NCBI RefSeq assembly: GCF_030815975.1
Contig: NZ_JAUSXL010000001.1
Location: 496,001-560,000 of the forward strand
Origin: Variovorax paradoxus
Lineage (GTDB): Bacteria > Pseudomonadota > Gammaproteobacteria > Burkholderiales > Burkholderiaceae_C
DNA length: 64,000 bases
Direction of reading: 5' to 3'
In this document: positions 28,452 to 37,184 of the stretch, one piece after another
How positions within the stretch are numbered: the stretch's first letter is position 1
Layout: every line of letters starts with the position of its first letter
Position numbers and translations under genes: made by a program
The notes under the pieces: model-generated
The model's database searches: none
What the model saw: the letters and a program-made list of their open reading frames with translations, nothing else
Told to the model about the DNA's origin: nothing

Positions 28452-29819
28452 ATGAGCCTCCTGCAATCCCCCGCTGTCGACACGCAGCGCCGCCAGTTGA
28501 TCAAGGCCGCGGCCGCCACCGCGGTGGCCGGCGCCGGCACGGCGCTGGCGTTTCCCGCCATTGCGCAGGCCAAGCCCTTTGCCGGCGTCAAGCTGCGCGG
28601 CGCTGCGTACCAGCACGGCTTCTTCAACATCCTGCGCAAGTACATCCCGGAGTTCGAGCAGCAGACCGGCATGGCGGTCGACCTGCAGCTGTCGGCCTTC
28701 CCGGTCTACAACCAGCAGGCCGACCTGGAGCTGTCCTCGGGCGGCAGCGCCTGGGATTTCTGCAACGTCACCTTCATCCTTGCCGCGCGCTGGGTCGCGG
28801 CCGGCCTGCTGGCCAACCTGAGCGACTTCGCGGCCGACCGCAAGCTCACGTCCGCCAGCTGGAACCCGGACGACTTCGTCAAGGGCGCGCAGCTGCCGTA
28901 CCTCGACAAGGCCGGCAAGGCCTACGGCTTCGCATGGGAGGGCGGCGCGATGCTCATGGGCATGAGCCGCACCGACCTGATGAAGAAGCGCGGGGTCGAG
29001 GCGCCGCAGACCTTCGACGAGCTGATGAAGGTCTGCGAGGCGGTGCACGGCCAGGACGGCGTCACGGGCTTCGTGAGTTCCAACTTGCACCACTGGTTCC
29101 TGCCGCCGTACATCCATGGCTTCGGCGGCGACCTGTTCGCCAATCCGCCGGCGGACATCAAGCCCACGCTCGACTCGGCCGCCGCGGTGCAGGCCACGGC
29201 CTTCTATTCGACGCTGCTGTCCAAATACAGCCCGCAGGGCGTGCTCGGCTACACCGAGGACCAGGCGCGCGCCGCGCTGATCGGCGGCCGGTCGAACATC
29301 TTCATCCATTCGAGTTCCTGGGTCACGGCGATGCTGACTTCGCCGGAGAGCAAGGTGAAGGACACCGCGCGCGTCGTGCGCATGCCGGCCGGCCCCAGGG
29401 GCGACTTTCCCGCCGCCAACAGCCAGGGGCTCGGGATTCCGAAGAACGCGAAGAACAAGGAAGCGGCCTGGGAGTTCATCAAGTGGGCGCTGAGCCCCGA
29501 GCTCACCGCGCGCATCGTGAAGGACACCGGGCATCCGTCGATCTGCCGGCGCTCCGTGATCGAAAGCGCCGAGTACAAGCGCATCAACACCATCAACGGC
29601 CAGGACATCGGCAAGCTCTATCTCGAAGTGCTCGAGCAGCCCGGCAAGACGCGCAACTACATGGCGTATCGCACGGTGAAGGAATTCCCGCTGGTGGGCG
29701 ACGCGGTGAACAAGGCCGTGGAGCGCGTGGTCTCGGGCCAAGCGCCGGCCGCGGATGCCATGAAGACGGCGCAGGAGGCCGCGCTCGGCAGCCTGCGGCG
29801 CGCCGGAGCCAAGGTATGA
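28452..29819 (+). CDS. ABC transporter extracellular solute-binding protein (Tat-exported)
   Basis: 455 residues from ATG 28452, preceded by AAAGAGAGA. The N-terminus carries a twin-arginine signal (QRRQLIKAAAATAVAGAG, ending near AIAQAKPF), so it is probably folded before export. The mature protein is a family-1 binding protein: FNILRKYIPEFEQQTGMAVD, DFCNVTFILAARWVAAGLLA, MKKRGVEAPQTFDELMKVCE and a late MPAGPRGDFPAANSQGLGIP. It feeds the two permeases directly downstream. The ligand is probably a sugar, polyol or related acid, given the CUT1-like ATPase and the downstream sugar-acid enzymes. Confidence 0.92.
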   Translation: MSLLQSPAVDTQRRQLIKAAAATAVAGAGTALAFPAIAQAKPFAGVKLRGAAYQHGFFNILRKYIPEFEQQTGMAVDLQLSAFPVYNQQADLELSSGGSAWDFCNVTFILAARWVAAGLLANLSDFAADRKLTSASWNPDDFVKGAQLPYLDKAGKAYGFAWEGGAMLMGMSRTDLMKKRGVEAPQTFDELMKVCEAVHGQDGVTGFVSSNLHHWFLPPYIHGFGGDLFANPPADIKPTLDSAAAVQATAFYSTLLSKYSPQGVLGYTEDQARAALIGGRSNIFIHSSSWVTAMLTSPESKVKDTARVVRMPAGPRGDFPAANSQGLGIPKNAKNKEAAWEFIKWALSPELTARIVKDTGHPSICRRSVIESAEYKRINTINGQDIGKLYLEVLEQPGKTRNYMAYRTVKEFPLVGDAVNKAVERVVSGQAPAADAMKTAQEAALGSLRRAGAKV

Positions 29820-29844
29820 GCGCCGCGGCGTCAAGGGTGCACCA

Positions 29845-30747
29845 GTGAGCGCGAGAAAGGTTTCTTACGAGGCGCAGCGGCGCCGCTTCGTGCGGATGGC
29901 GATGGCGCCGAGCCTGCTGTTCCTGCTGGTGGTGGCGGGGCTGCCCACCGTCTTCCTGCTGGTCACGAGCCTTACGCCCGGGGCGCTGGTGAACCCGGGC
30001 TCGCTGGGCGATTTCTCGGAGCCGCTGCGCAACTACAGGCTGCTGGGCAGCGACGAGCGGTTCGTCGGCTCGCTGGGCGTGCAGGCACGCCTCTCGGTCT
30101 ACACGGTCGTGCTGCAGGTGCTGCTGGGCACGGGGCTGGGGCTGCTCGTGCATTCGGGGCAGGAGCGCTGGAAATCGCTGCGCCACCTGTTCGTGATTCC
30201 GATGGTGCTGCCGCCGATCGTCGTCGCGGTGATCTGGAAGCTGATCTACACGCCCGACATCAGCCCGATCTACCAGGCCGCGCGCATGCTGGGCGTGACG
30301 CTGCCGGCGCTCACCACGCACGTCGATTTCGCGTTGTGGTCCATCGTCATCGCCGACACCTGGGAGTGGGCACCGTTCACCTTCCTGATGGTGCTGGCCG
30401 CGTTGCAGACGCTGCCGGCCGAATACGTCGAGGCCGCCCGCATGGACGGCGCCGATGCCTGGCGCGTGTTCGGCCACATTGTGCTGCCGTACATCGCGCC
30501 GGTGCTGCTGGTGTGCACCTTGTTCCGGCTCATCGACAGCATCAAGGCCTTTCCGCTGATCTTCCTCTTGACCGGCGGCGGCCCGGGCTCGGTGACGGAG
30601 GTGACCAACTACTACGCCTACCTCGTGGCCTTCAACTTCGGCGAGCTCGGCTATTCGAGCGCGATCACCGTCGTGCTGCTCGCAGCCACCGTGCTGATCA
30701 GCTGGGGCGCGATGCGCGTGAGCCGCAATGCGGGAGGTGCCGAATGA
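29845..30747 (+). CDS. ABC transporter permease (MalF/UgpA type)
   Basis: 300 residues from GTG 29845 (SARKVSYEAQRRRFVRMAMA). Six hydrophobic helices are visible, and the EAA loop that docks onto the ATPase is EYVEAARMDGADAWRVFGHI. The C-terminus (SAITVVLLAATVLISWGAM) is the last helix. It follows the binding-protein gene by 25 bp and overlaps the next permease by four bases (ATGA), so the operon is tightly coupled. Confidence 0.92.
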   Translation: MSARKVSYEAQRRRFVRMAMAPSLLFLLVVAGLPTVFLLVTSLTPGALVNPGSLGDFSEPLRNYRLLGSDERFVGSLGVQARLSVYTVVLQVLLGTGLGLLVHSGQERWKSLRHLFVIPMVLPPIVVAVIWKLIYTPDISPIYQAARMLGVTLPALTTHVDFALWSIVIADTWEWAPFTFLMVLAALQTLPAEYVEAARMDGADAWRVFGHIVLPYIAPVLLVCTLFRLIDSIKAFPLIFLLTGGGPGSVTEVTNYYAYLVAFNFGELGYSSAITVVLLAATVLISWGAMRVSRNAGGAE

Positions 30748-31580
30748 GTTCGAATCGAATGACGTCGCTGCGCCGGCGCTGGCCGCTCGCGCGCTGGGCC
30801 GTGCCGCTCGTCCTGTTCGCGATGCTGCTGCCGTTCCTGTGGCTGCTGCAGATGTCGTTCAAGCCGACGCCGCTGATCCTCGAGTTTCCGCCGCGGGTCT
30901 TCTTCGTGCCCACGCTCGAGCATTACGTGGGGCTCTGGCAGGCCGGTTTTCCGGAGTCCTTCGTCAACAGCCTGGTCACGAGCATCGTGTCGACGCTGCT
31001 CGCGCTGGTGTTCGGCATTCCGGCGGCCTACGCGCTGTCGCGCTGGACCGGGCGCGGGCGCTTCGGCCTCGGCCTGGGCATCCTGCTCACGCGCATGGCG
31101 CCGCCGATCGCGTTCACGATTCCGTTCTTCCTGGCGTATCGCTACCTCGGCCTGCTCGACACCCGCACCGGCCTGATCCTCATCTACATGACCTTCAACC
31201 TGCCGCTGGTGATCTGGATGATGCAGCCCTTCTTCGACGCCGTGCCGGCGTCGCTGGAAGAGGCGGCGCTGATGGACGGCGCGGGCTACGCCACCGTGTT
31301 CATGGAGATCGTGATGCCGATGGCCGCTGCCGGCATCGCGGCCACCGCGATCCTGTGCTTTCTCTATGCCTGGAACGACTTCTTCTTCGCGCTCATCCTC
31401 ACGCGCACCGATGCGCGCACTGCGCCGGTCGCGGTGGTCAACTTCATGAACTACGAAGGCTGGGAGTGGGGCAAGATCGCCGCCGGCGGCTCGCTGGTGA
31501 TGGCGCCCGTGCTGGTGTTCTCGATGCTGGTGCGGCGCTACCTGGTCAGCGGCCTCACGGCTGGTGCGGTGAAGGGCTGA
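30744..31580 (+). CDS. ABC transporter permease (MalG/UgpE type)
   Basis: 278 residues from ATG 30744, overlapping the previous stop. The topology is that of the second permease in carbohydrate importers: VPLVLFAMLLPFLWLLQMSF opens the protein, the EAA loop is PASLEEAALMDGAGYATVFM, and FLYAWNDFFFALILTRTDAR is the family landmark near the end. It pairs with the gene before it and uses the ATPase encoded at 26388. The next gene starts four bases after its stop. Confidence 0.92.
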   Translation: MSSNRMTSLRRRWPLARWAVPLVLFAMLLPFLWLLQMSFKPTPLILEFPPRVFFVPTLEHYVGLWQAGFPESFVNSLVTSIVSTLLALVFGIPAAYALSRWTGRGRFGLGLGILLTRMAPPIAFTIPFFLAYRYLGLLDTRTGLILIYMTFNLPLVIWMMQPFFDAVPASLEEAALMDGAGYATVFMEIVMPMAAAGIAATAILCFLYAWNDFFFALILTRTDARTAPVAVVNFMNYEGWEWGKIAAGGSLVMAPVLVFSMLVRRYLVSGLTAGAVKG

Positions 31581-31584
31581 GGCG

Positions 31585-32388
31585 ATGGTCCCCGCGAACC
31601 TCAGCGGCGCGACGCGCCTCGTTCCCATCCTCGCGCACCCGGTCGACCACGTGCGCGCGCCGCGCATCTACAACCCGGCCTTCGCCGCCGCCGGGCTCGA
31701 CTGGTGCCTGGTGCCGATGGGCGTGCATCCCGGCGACTTCGCGGCCACCGTGGCGCAACTCGCGCGCGTGGGCAACCTGCAGGGCCTGAACCTCACGATC
31801 CCACACAAGGCCGCCGCGCATGCGCTGTGCGCGCGCCTCGGGCCCGAGGCGCGGCGCACGGGCGTGGTCAACACCATGCGCATCGACGCCGATGGCCAAT
31901 GGTCGGGCGAGAGCTTCGACGGCGTGGGCTTTGTCGATGCCGCACGCGCGCATGGCGTGCTGTGGCCCGATCGGCCGGTGGTGCTGGTGGGCGCGGGCGG
32001 TGCGGGCACCGCCATCGCCTTTGCGCTGGCCGCGGCCGGCGTGCGCGAGCTGCACATCGTCAACCGCGAACCCGAGCGCGCGGAGCACCTGTGCGCCGAG
32101 CTGCGCAAGGCCTACCCGGACATCCATGCCGACACACGCGCCGGCAGCCTGGGGAGTGCCGGCCTTGCCATCAACGCAACCTCGCTCGGCCTGCACGCGG
32201 GCGACCCGATGCCCTTCGACCCGGCGCAGCTGCCGGCCGATGCGGCGCTGTTCGACATCATCGCCGCGCGCGACACCGAGCTCATGGCCGCATGCGCCGC
32301 GCGCGGGCTGCGGGTGGTCGGCGGCAAACCCATGATCGACCACCAGGTCGCCGCGCAGATTGCGTTCTGGCGCGGCGGCACTGCATGA
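31585..32388 (+). CDS. Shikimate dehydrogenase-family oxidoreductase
   Basis: 267 residues from ATG 31585. The substrate domain has GLNLTIPHKAAAHALC with the catalytic Lys, and the NADP domain has VVLVGAGGAGTAIAFALAAAG. The usual NTDG motif is SFDGVGF here, a variant seen in non-biosynthetic members that act on quinate or other substrates. Its place inside a transport and sugar-acid operon argues for a catabolic paralogue rather than the housekeeping AroE. It may oxidise or reduce a cyclitol-like or hydroxy-acid substrate brought in by the transporter. Confidence 0.85.
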   Translation: MVPANLSGATRLVPILAHPVDHVRAPRIYNPAFAAAGLDWCLVPMGVHPGDFAATVAQLARVGNLQGLNLTIPHKAAAHALCARLGPEARRTGVVNTMRIDADGQWSGESFDGVGFVDAARAHGVLWPDRPVVLVGAGGAGTAIAFALAAAGVRELHIVNREPERAEHLCAELRKAYPDIHADTRAGSLGSAGLAINATSLGLHAGDPMPFDPAQLPADAALFDIIAARDTELMAACAARGLRVVGGKPMIDHQVAAQIAFWRGGTA

Positions 32389-32412
32389 ACAACACGTGAT
32401 CCAGGAGACACC

Positions 32413-33396
32413 ATGATGAAATTCCCGAGGGCCGCGATGGCCCTGTCGGCCATGGCGCTGGCCGCCGCACCCGCGCTGGCGCAGCCCAGGGCCGACTATC
32501 CGCACAAGCCCATCGTGCTCGTCGTGCCGCAGCCCGCGGGCGGCGCCGCCGACCAGTTCGCGCGGCCCTTCGGCCAGGCGCTGTCGCAGCGGCTGGGCCA
32601 ACCGGTGATCATCGACAACCGGCCCGGCGCCAACGGCAACATCGCGGCCGCCTACGTGGCGCGCAACCAGCCGGCGGACGGCTACACCGTCTTCTTCGGA
32701 TCGGTCAGCACGCTGGCCGTGAACCCGCACCTCTACAAGGCCACGGGCTTCGACGCGCTGAAGGACTTCCAGCCGATCACGCTCACCAACCAGACGCCCA
32801 ACGTGCTCGTGGTCGGCGCGGGAACGCCCTACAAGACCGTGGCCGACGTGGTGGCCGCCGCGAAGAAAGAGCCCGGCACGCTGAGCTTCGGCTCGGCCGG
32901 CAACGGCAACACCATGCACCTCACGGGGCTGCAGTTCGAGGCGAAGACCGGCACCCGGCTGATCCACGTGCCCTACAAGGGCGGACCCGCCGCGCTCAAC
33001 GACGTGATGGGCGGGCAGATCCCGATGATGTTCCACAACCTATCGGCCGTGCTCGGGCAAGAGAAGGGCGGCCGCGTGCGCGTGCTCGCCGTGGCCGACA
33101 CGCAGCGCTCCAGGCTGCTGCCCAACGTGCCGACCATGGCCGAGGCCGGCGCGCCCGGCGTGGTGCAGCTCGCATGGAGCGGCATGCTGGTGCGCGCCGG
33201 CACGCCCGCGCCGGTGGTCGAGCGCCTGCACAGCGAGATGGTTGCGATCCTGAAGGAGCCCGCATTCCGCAAGCCGCTGGAAGCGCAGGGCTTCGATGTG
33301 CTCTCATCGACCCCTCAGGCGTTCGCCGAGCGCCTGAAGGCCGACCACGCCTCGATGGGCGAGGTCATCAAGGCCGGCAACGTGAAGATCGATTGA
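32413..33396 (+). CDS. Bug/TctC-family periplasmic solute-binding protein
   Basis: 327 residues from ATG 32413, with CAGGAGACA upstream. Signal peptide ending at ALAQPRADYP; mature motifs YPHKPIVLVVPQPAGGAADQ, DGYTVFFGSVSTLAVNPHLY, IHVPYKGGPAALNDVMGGQI and LLPNVPTMAEAGAPGVV. An orphan periplasmic receptor embedded in the same operon as an ABC transporter, so two unrelated binding proteins serve one pathway. The substrate is unknown but is probably a carboxylate linked to the aldolase and dehydratase that follow. Confidence 0.92.
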   Translation: MMKFPRAAMALSAMALAAAPALAQPRADYPHKPIVLVVPQPAGGAADQFARPFGQALSQRLGQPVIIDNRPGANGNIAAAYVARNQPADGYTVFFGSVSTLAVNPHLYKATGFDALKDFQPITLTNQTPNVLVVGAGTPYKTVADVVAAAKKEPGTLSFGSAGNGNTMHLTGLQFEAKTGTRLIHVPYKGGPAALNDVMGGQIPMMFHNLSAVLGQEKGGRVRVLAVADTQRSRLLPNVPTMAEAGAPGVVQLAWSGMLVRAGTPAPVVERLHSEMVAILKEPAFRKPLEAQGFDVLSSTPQAFAERLKADHASMGEVIKAGNVKID

Positions 33397-33416
33397 CCCA
33401 GCAAAGGACCGAAGCC

Positions 33417-34235
33417 ATGCCCTCACGCAACACCTTCAAGCACGCCCTCGCGGCGAAGATCCCGCAGATCGGCCTCTGGTCGACGCTGCCCGACCCCTAC
33501 GTCTCCGAGCTGCTCGCGGGCGCCGGCTTCGACTGGATGCTGCTCGACGCCGAGCACACGCCCGGCGATCCGACCACCATGCTGCGCCAGCTGCAGGCGG
33601 TGCAGGCCGAGCGCGAGCGGCCCACCTCGGCCGTGGTGCGTCCGCCCTGGAACGACCCGGTGCTGATCAAGCAGTACCTGGACATCGGCGCGCAGACGCT
33701 GCTGCTGCCCTTCGTGCAGAACCGCGCCGAGGCCGAGGCCGCCGTGGCCGCCACGCGCTATCCGCCGAACGGCATCCGCGGCATGGGCGGCACGGTGCGC
33801 GCCACCCGGTTCGGGCGCGACACGAAATACGCGGCCGAAGCCTCCGGCGAGATCTGCGTGCTGGTGCAGGTCGAGACCGTCGAAGCGCTCGAACATCTCG
33901 AGGACATCGCGAACGTCGACGGTGTCGACGGCGTCTTCATCGGCCCTGGCGACCTGTCGGCCAGCATGGGCGTGGCCGGCCAGGTCAACCACCCCACGGT
34001 GCGCACCGCCATCGACCGCGCCATCGCGCGCATCCTCGCCTGCGGCAAGGCGCCCGGCATCCTCATGAACGACGAGCCGCGCGCGCGGGAGCTGCTCGAC
34101 CTTGGCGCGCTCTTCGTGGCCGTCGCCAACGACCAGCTGCTGCTGCGCAAGAGCGCCGACGACATCGCGACGCGCTTCAGGCAGCGCGGCGCGCCCGCCG
34201 CGCCCGCTTCGGCGCCGGCGCCCGCCACCTATTGA
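33417..34235 (+). CDS. HpcH/HpaI family aldolase
   Basis: 272 residues from ATG 33417, with AAAGGA upstream; the frame is open to 33174 inside the Bug gene. Class II pyruvate-dependent aldolase features: PQIGLWSTLPDPYVSELLAG, FDWMLLDAEHTPGD (catalytic His), VLVQVETVEALEHLE (metal Glu) and VFIGPGDLSASMGVAG (metal Asp). A short Ala/Pro-rich tail (APAAPASAPAPATY) is unusual. It would split a 2-keto-3-deoxy sugar acid into pyruvate and an aldehyde, the natural step after the IlvD/Edd dehydratase next door. Confidence 0.92.
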   Translation: MPSRNTFKHALAAKIPQIGLWSTLPDPYVSELLAGAGFDWMLLDAEHTPGDPTTMLRQLQAVQAERERPTSAVVRPPWNDPVLIKQYLDIGAQTLLLPFVQNRAEAEAAVAATRYPPNGIRGMGGTVRATRFGRDTKYAAEASGEICVLVQVETVEALEHLEDIANVDGVDGVFIGPGDLSASMGVAGQVNHPTVRTAIDRAIARILACGKAPGILMNDEPRARELLDLGALFVAVANDQLLLRKSADDIATRFRQRGAPAAPASAPAPATY

Positions 34236-34261
34236 ACCCAGAGATCCAGAGAACACACCGC

Positions 34262-36025
34262 ATGTCCACAGAAGCCGCCCGCCCCAAGACCCTGCAGGAA
34301 CTGCGCAGCCAGCGCTGGTTCGCGAGCGACGACATCCGCGGCTTCGCGCACCGCCAGCGCATGCAGCAGCAGGGGCTCGCGCGCGAGGAGTTCATGGGCC
34401 GGCCGGTGATCGGCATCGTCAACACCTGGAGCGAGCTCTCGCCGTGCCATGCGCACCTGCGCGAGCGTGCCGAGTCCGTCAAGCGCGGCGTGCTGCAGGC
34501 CGGCGGCTATCCGCTCGAGCTGCCCGCGCTGAGCCTGGGCGAAGTGATGGTCAAGCCCACGACCATGATCTACCGCAACCTGCTGGCCATCGAATGCGAG
34601 GAGCTGCTGCGCAGCCTGCCGATCGACGGCGCGGTGCTGATGGGCGGCTGCGACAAGACCACGCCTGGCCTGATCATGGGCGCGCTGTCGATGGACATCC
34701 CCGCCATCTTCCTGCCCGCCGGTCCGATGATGAACGACCGCTACAAGGGCCAGGCCGTCGGCGCGGGCACGCACACCAAGAAGTTCTGGGCCGAGCGCAC
34801 CATCGGCAACATCGACGAGGCCGAATGGATCCGCCTCGAAGCGCGCATGACGCGCACGCCCGGCACCTGCAACACCATGGGCACGGCCAGCACCATGACC
34901 GCCATCGCCGAGGCCATGGGCCTGTCGCTGCCTGGCGCGATGAGCATTCCGGCCGTCGACTCCGAGCACAGCCGAATGGCGTGGCGCTGCGGCGAGCGCA
35001 TCGTCTCGATGGTGTGGGAAGACCTGAAGCCCTCGCGCATCGTCACCAAGGCGTCTTTCCTCAACGCCGTGGCCGCCTACATGGCGCTCGGCGGCTCGAC
35101 CAACGCGGCGGTGCACCTGCCCGCGATGGCGGGGCGCGCGGGCATCGAGCTGAACATCGACGAGCTCGACGCGATCGCGCGGCGCGTGCCCGTCATCGCC
35201 AACCTCTATCCGTCGGGCGAGAAGCTGATGGAAGACTTCCACTACGCAGGCGGCCTGCCGGCTGTGCTCAACAGGATCGCGGCGCACCTGGACCTGTCGG
35301 TGCGCACCGTCACGGGCCGCACGCTCGGCGAGGACATCGCGGGCTGGCCCGCGGAGGACGACGGCACCATCCTCGACCCCGCGGCGCCGCTCCGGCAGGG
35401 CACACCGGAATGTCCCGAGGCCGGCATTGCGCTGGCCGTGCTGCGCGGCAACCTGTGCCCCGACGGTGCGGTCATCAAGCCCTCGGCCGCCACGCCCGAA
35501 CTGCTGCGCCACACCGGGCGCGCGCTGGTGTTCGACTCGAACGCCGAGATGCTCGCGGCCATGGCCGACGAAGAACTCGACTGCGATGCATCGACCGTGC
35601 TGGTGCTGCGCAACGGCGGCCCGGTCGGCGGGCCCGGCATGCCCGAATGGGGCAACCTGCCGATTCCGAAGAAGCTGCTGCGGCAGGGCGTGCGCGACAT
35701 GCTGCGCATCTCCGATTCGCGCATGAGCGGCACCCACTACGGCACCTGCGTGCTGCATGTCTCGCCGGAGTCGGCCATCGGCGGTCCGCTCGCGCTGCTA
35801 AGGACCGGCGACACCGTGCGCCTGGACATCGGCGAGCGGCGCCTCGACATGCTGGTGTCCGACGAGGAGTTGGCCGAGCGGCGCCGACAGTGGACGCCGC
35901 CCGCGCCGGCCTACGCGCGCGGCTACACGAAGATCTTCCAGCACGAGGTGACGCAGGCGCACCTGGGCTGCGACTTCGCGAGCCTGGCGGGCAACGCGCC
36001 GACGCCCGAGCCGCCGATCTACTGA
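34262..36025 (+). CDS. IlvD/Edd-family sugar-acid dehydratase
   Basis: 587 residues from ATG 34262 (MSTEAARPKTLQELRSQRWF). The predicted [2Fe-2S] cysteines are C62 (NTWSELSPCHAH), C130 (GGCDKTTPG) and C203 (TPGTCNTMGTA), at the same spacing as in the paralogue at 5896; S489 in SDSRMSG is the likely general base. The expected reaction is dehydration of an aldonate to a 2-keto-3-deoxy acid, passed to the HpaI-type aldolase 27 bases upstream. The two together make a complete non-phosphorylating route to pyruvate. Confidence 0.92.
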   Translation: MSTEAARPKTLQELRSQRWFASDDIRGFAHRQRMQQQGLAREEFMGRPVIGIVNTWSELSPCHAHLRERAESVKRGVLQAGGYPLELPALSLGEVMVKPTTMIYRNLLAIECEELLRSLPIDGAVLMGGCDKTTPGLIMGALSMDIPAIFLPAGPMMNDRYKGQAVGAGTHTKKFWAERTIGNIDEAEWIRLEARMTRTPGTCNTMGTASTMTAIAEAMGLSLPGAMSIPAVDSEHSRMAWRCGERIVSMVWEDLKPSRIVTKASFLNAVAAYMALGGSTNAAVHLPAMAGRAGIELNIDELDAIARRVPVIANLYPSGEKLMEDFHYAGGLPAVLNRIAAHLDLSVRTVTGRTLGEDIAGWPAEDDGTILDPAAPLRQGTPECPEAGIALAVLRGNLCPDGAVIKPSAATPELLRHTGRALVFDSNAEMLAAMADEELDCDASTVLVLRNGGPVGGPGMPEWGNLPIPKKLLRQGVRDMLRISDSRMSGTHYGTCVLHVSPESAIGGPLALLRTGDTVRLDIGERRLDMLVSDEELAERRRQWTPPAPAYARGYTKIFQHEVTQAHLGCDFASLAGNAPTPEPPIY

Positions 36026-36134
36026 AAAAGGTCCCTCGCCATGCGCGCGGCGCACCGGAATCGGCACCTGCCGTTCGGGGACAATACGGCCTGCGACATT
36101 CGGCCCGACGCGGCCTCTCGACGATTCATATCCG

Positions 36135-36914
36135 GTGCAAGCGATTCTTTCCGAAGCCGGCCCCGTGCTGGTCTTCATGGCCTGCGTGGCGCTGGCCACT
36201 TACGCGCAGAACCTCACGGGGTTCGCATTCAGCCTCATCCTGCTCGGCCTGGTGTCGGTGTTCCACGTCGCCAGCGTGAGCGATACGGCCAACGCCGCCA
36301 CGGTGCTGAGCCTGATCAATGCATGGACCTATTTCCGCGCGCGGCCGGGCGTGGTGCCGTGGCAGCTGATGAAGCCGGCGCTCAACGGCAGCACGGTGGG
36401 CGTGATCGCGGGGCTCATGCTGCTCACGTGGCTCAGCGGCGGGGCGGTGAACTGGCTGCGGGGCCTGCTGGGCGTATCGATCCTGGGCTGCGCGCTGCTG
36501 CTGGTGCTGCAGGGCAGGCCGCAGCCCGCGGTGTCGGGCCGCGCGAGCTTTGCCGTCATCGGCGGTCTCTCGGGCGTGCTGGGCGGGCTGTTCTCGAGTC
36601 CGGGGCCGCCCATCGTCTTCCACATGTACCGCCAGCCGCTGGAGCGCGAGCTGGTGCGCCGCGCGCTGCTGCTGATGTTCGCGTTCAATTCGCTGGTGCG
36701 GCTCGTGATCGTGCTGCCCACGGGGCACTTCTCGTGGCGCGCGGCGCTGTTGGCCGCCTGCGCGATGCCGGTGGTCTACGGCGTGACGCGGCTGCACCAC
36801 CGGCTGCCGAACAAGCTGCAGCCGCGCACCCTGAAATGGCTGGTGGGCGGCCTGCTGGCCGCGGCGGGTTCGACGCTGGTCGCGAGCGCCTGGCTCGCGA
36901 TTGCTCAGGCTTGA
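36135..36914 (+). CDS. TauE/SafE (TSUP) family membrane permease
   Basis: 259 residues from GTG 36135. Seven to eight hydrophobic helices are visible, beginning GPVLVFMACVALATYAQNLT, with the family pattern of two repeated halves: GFAFSLILLGLVSVFHVASV early and IGGLSGVLGGLFSSPGPPIV at the start of the second half. TSUP proteins move sulfonates, sulfite or organic anions. It ends the sugar-acid run; the 26-bp inverted repeat begins five bases after its stop. An export or uptake role for a pathway acid is possible. Confidence 0.85.
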   Translation: MQAILSEAGPVLVFMACVALATYAQNLTGFAFSLILLGLVSVFHVASVSDTANAATVLSLINAWTYFRARPGVVPWQLMKPALNGSTVGVIAGLMLLTWLSGGAVNWLRGLLGVSILGCALLLVLQGRPQPAVSGRASFAVIGGLSGVLGGLFSSPGPPIVFHMYRQPLERELVRRALLLMFAFNSLVRLVIVLPTGHFSWRAALLAACAMPVVYGVTRLHHRLPNKLQPRTLKWLVGGLLAAAGSTLVASAWLAIAQA

Positions 36915-36918
36915 TCGA

Positions 36919-37184
36919 GGGCCTGTTAACGCTATTTCTGGGGATCGCGTTGCCCGGCCAAGGGGCTGGATGCAAGGCGCACGCGCTTGCAAGGCGTGCG
37001 CCTTGCAAGCGCGGGCAACGCCGCAGACGGCCCCTTGGCCGGGCAACCCGAAGGGAAGGCCAGCCGCAGCGGGCCACTCGGCGTTGCGCTCCTTGCGTGT
37101 ACGCATGCACACGCGGCGTCGCGCGCCTTGACTGGCCCGCTGCGGCTGGCCTTCGCGACCCCAGAAATAGCGTTAACAGGCCCT
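36919..37184. mobile_element. MITE-like or structured intergenic element with perfect inverted ends
   Basis: The ends 36919-36944 and 37159-37184 are perfect 26-base inverted repeats (left end begins AGGGCCTGTTAACGC). Nested inside are further exact inverted pairs: 36951-36967 with 37030-37046, 37055-37076 with 37133-37154, and 36971-36984 with 36994-37007. The element is 266 bp, has no credible gene, lies between convergent genes and takes in two bases of the stop codon of the enolase gene. No clear target-site duplication is visible. It could be a non-autonomous mobile element or a bidirectional terminator/BIME-like block. Confidence 0.7.
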
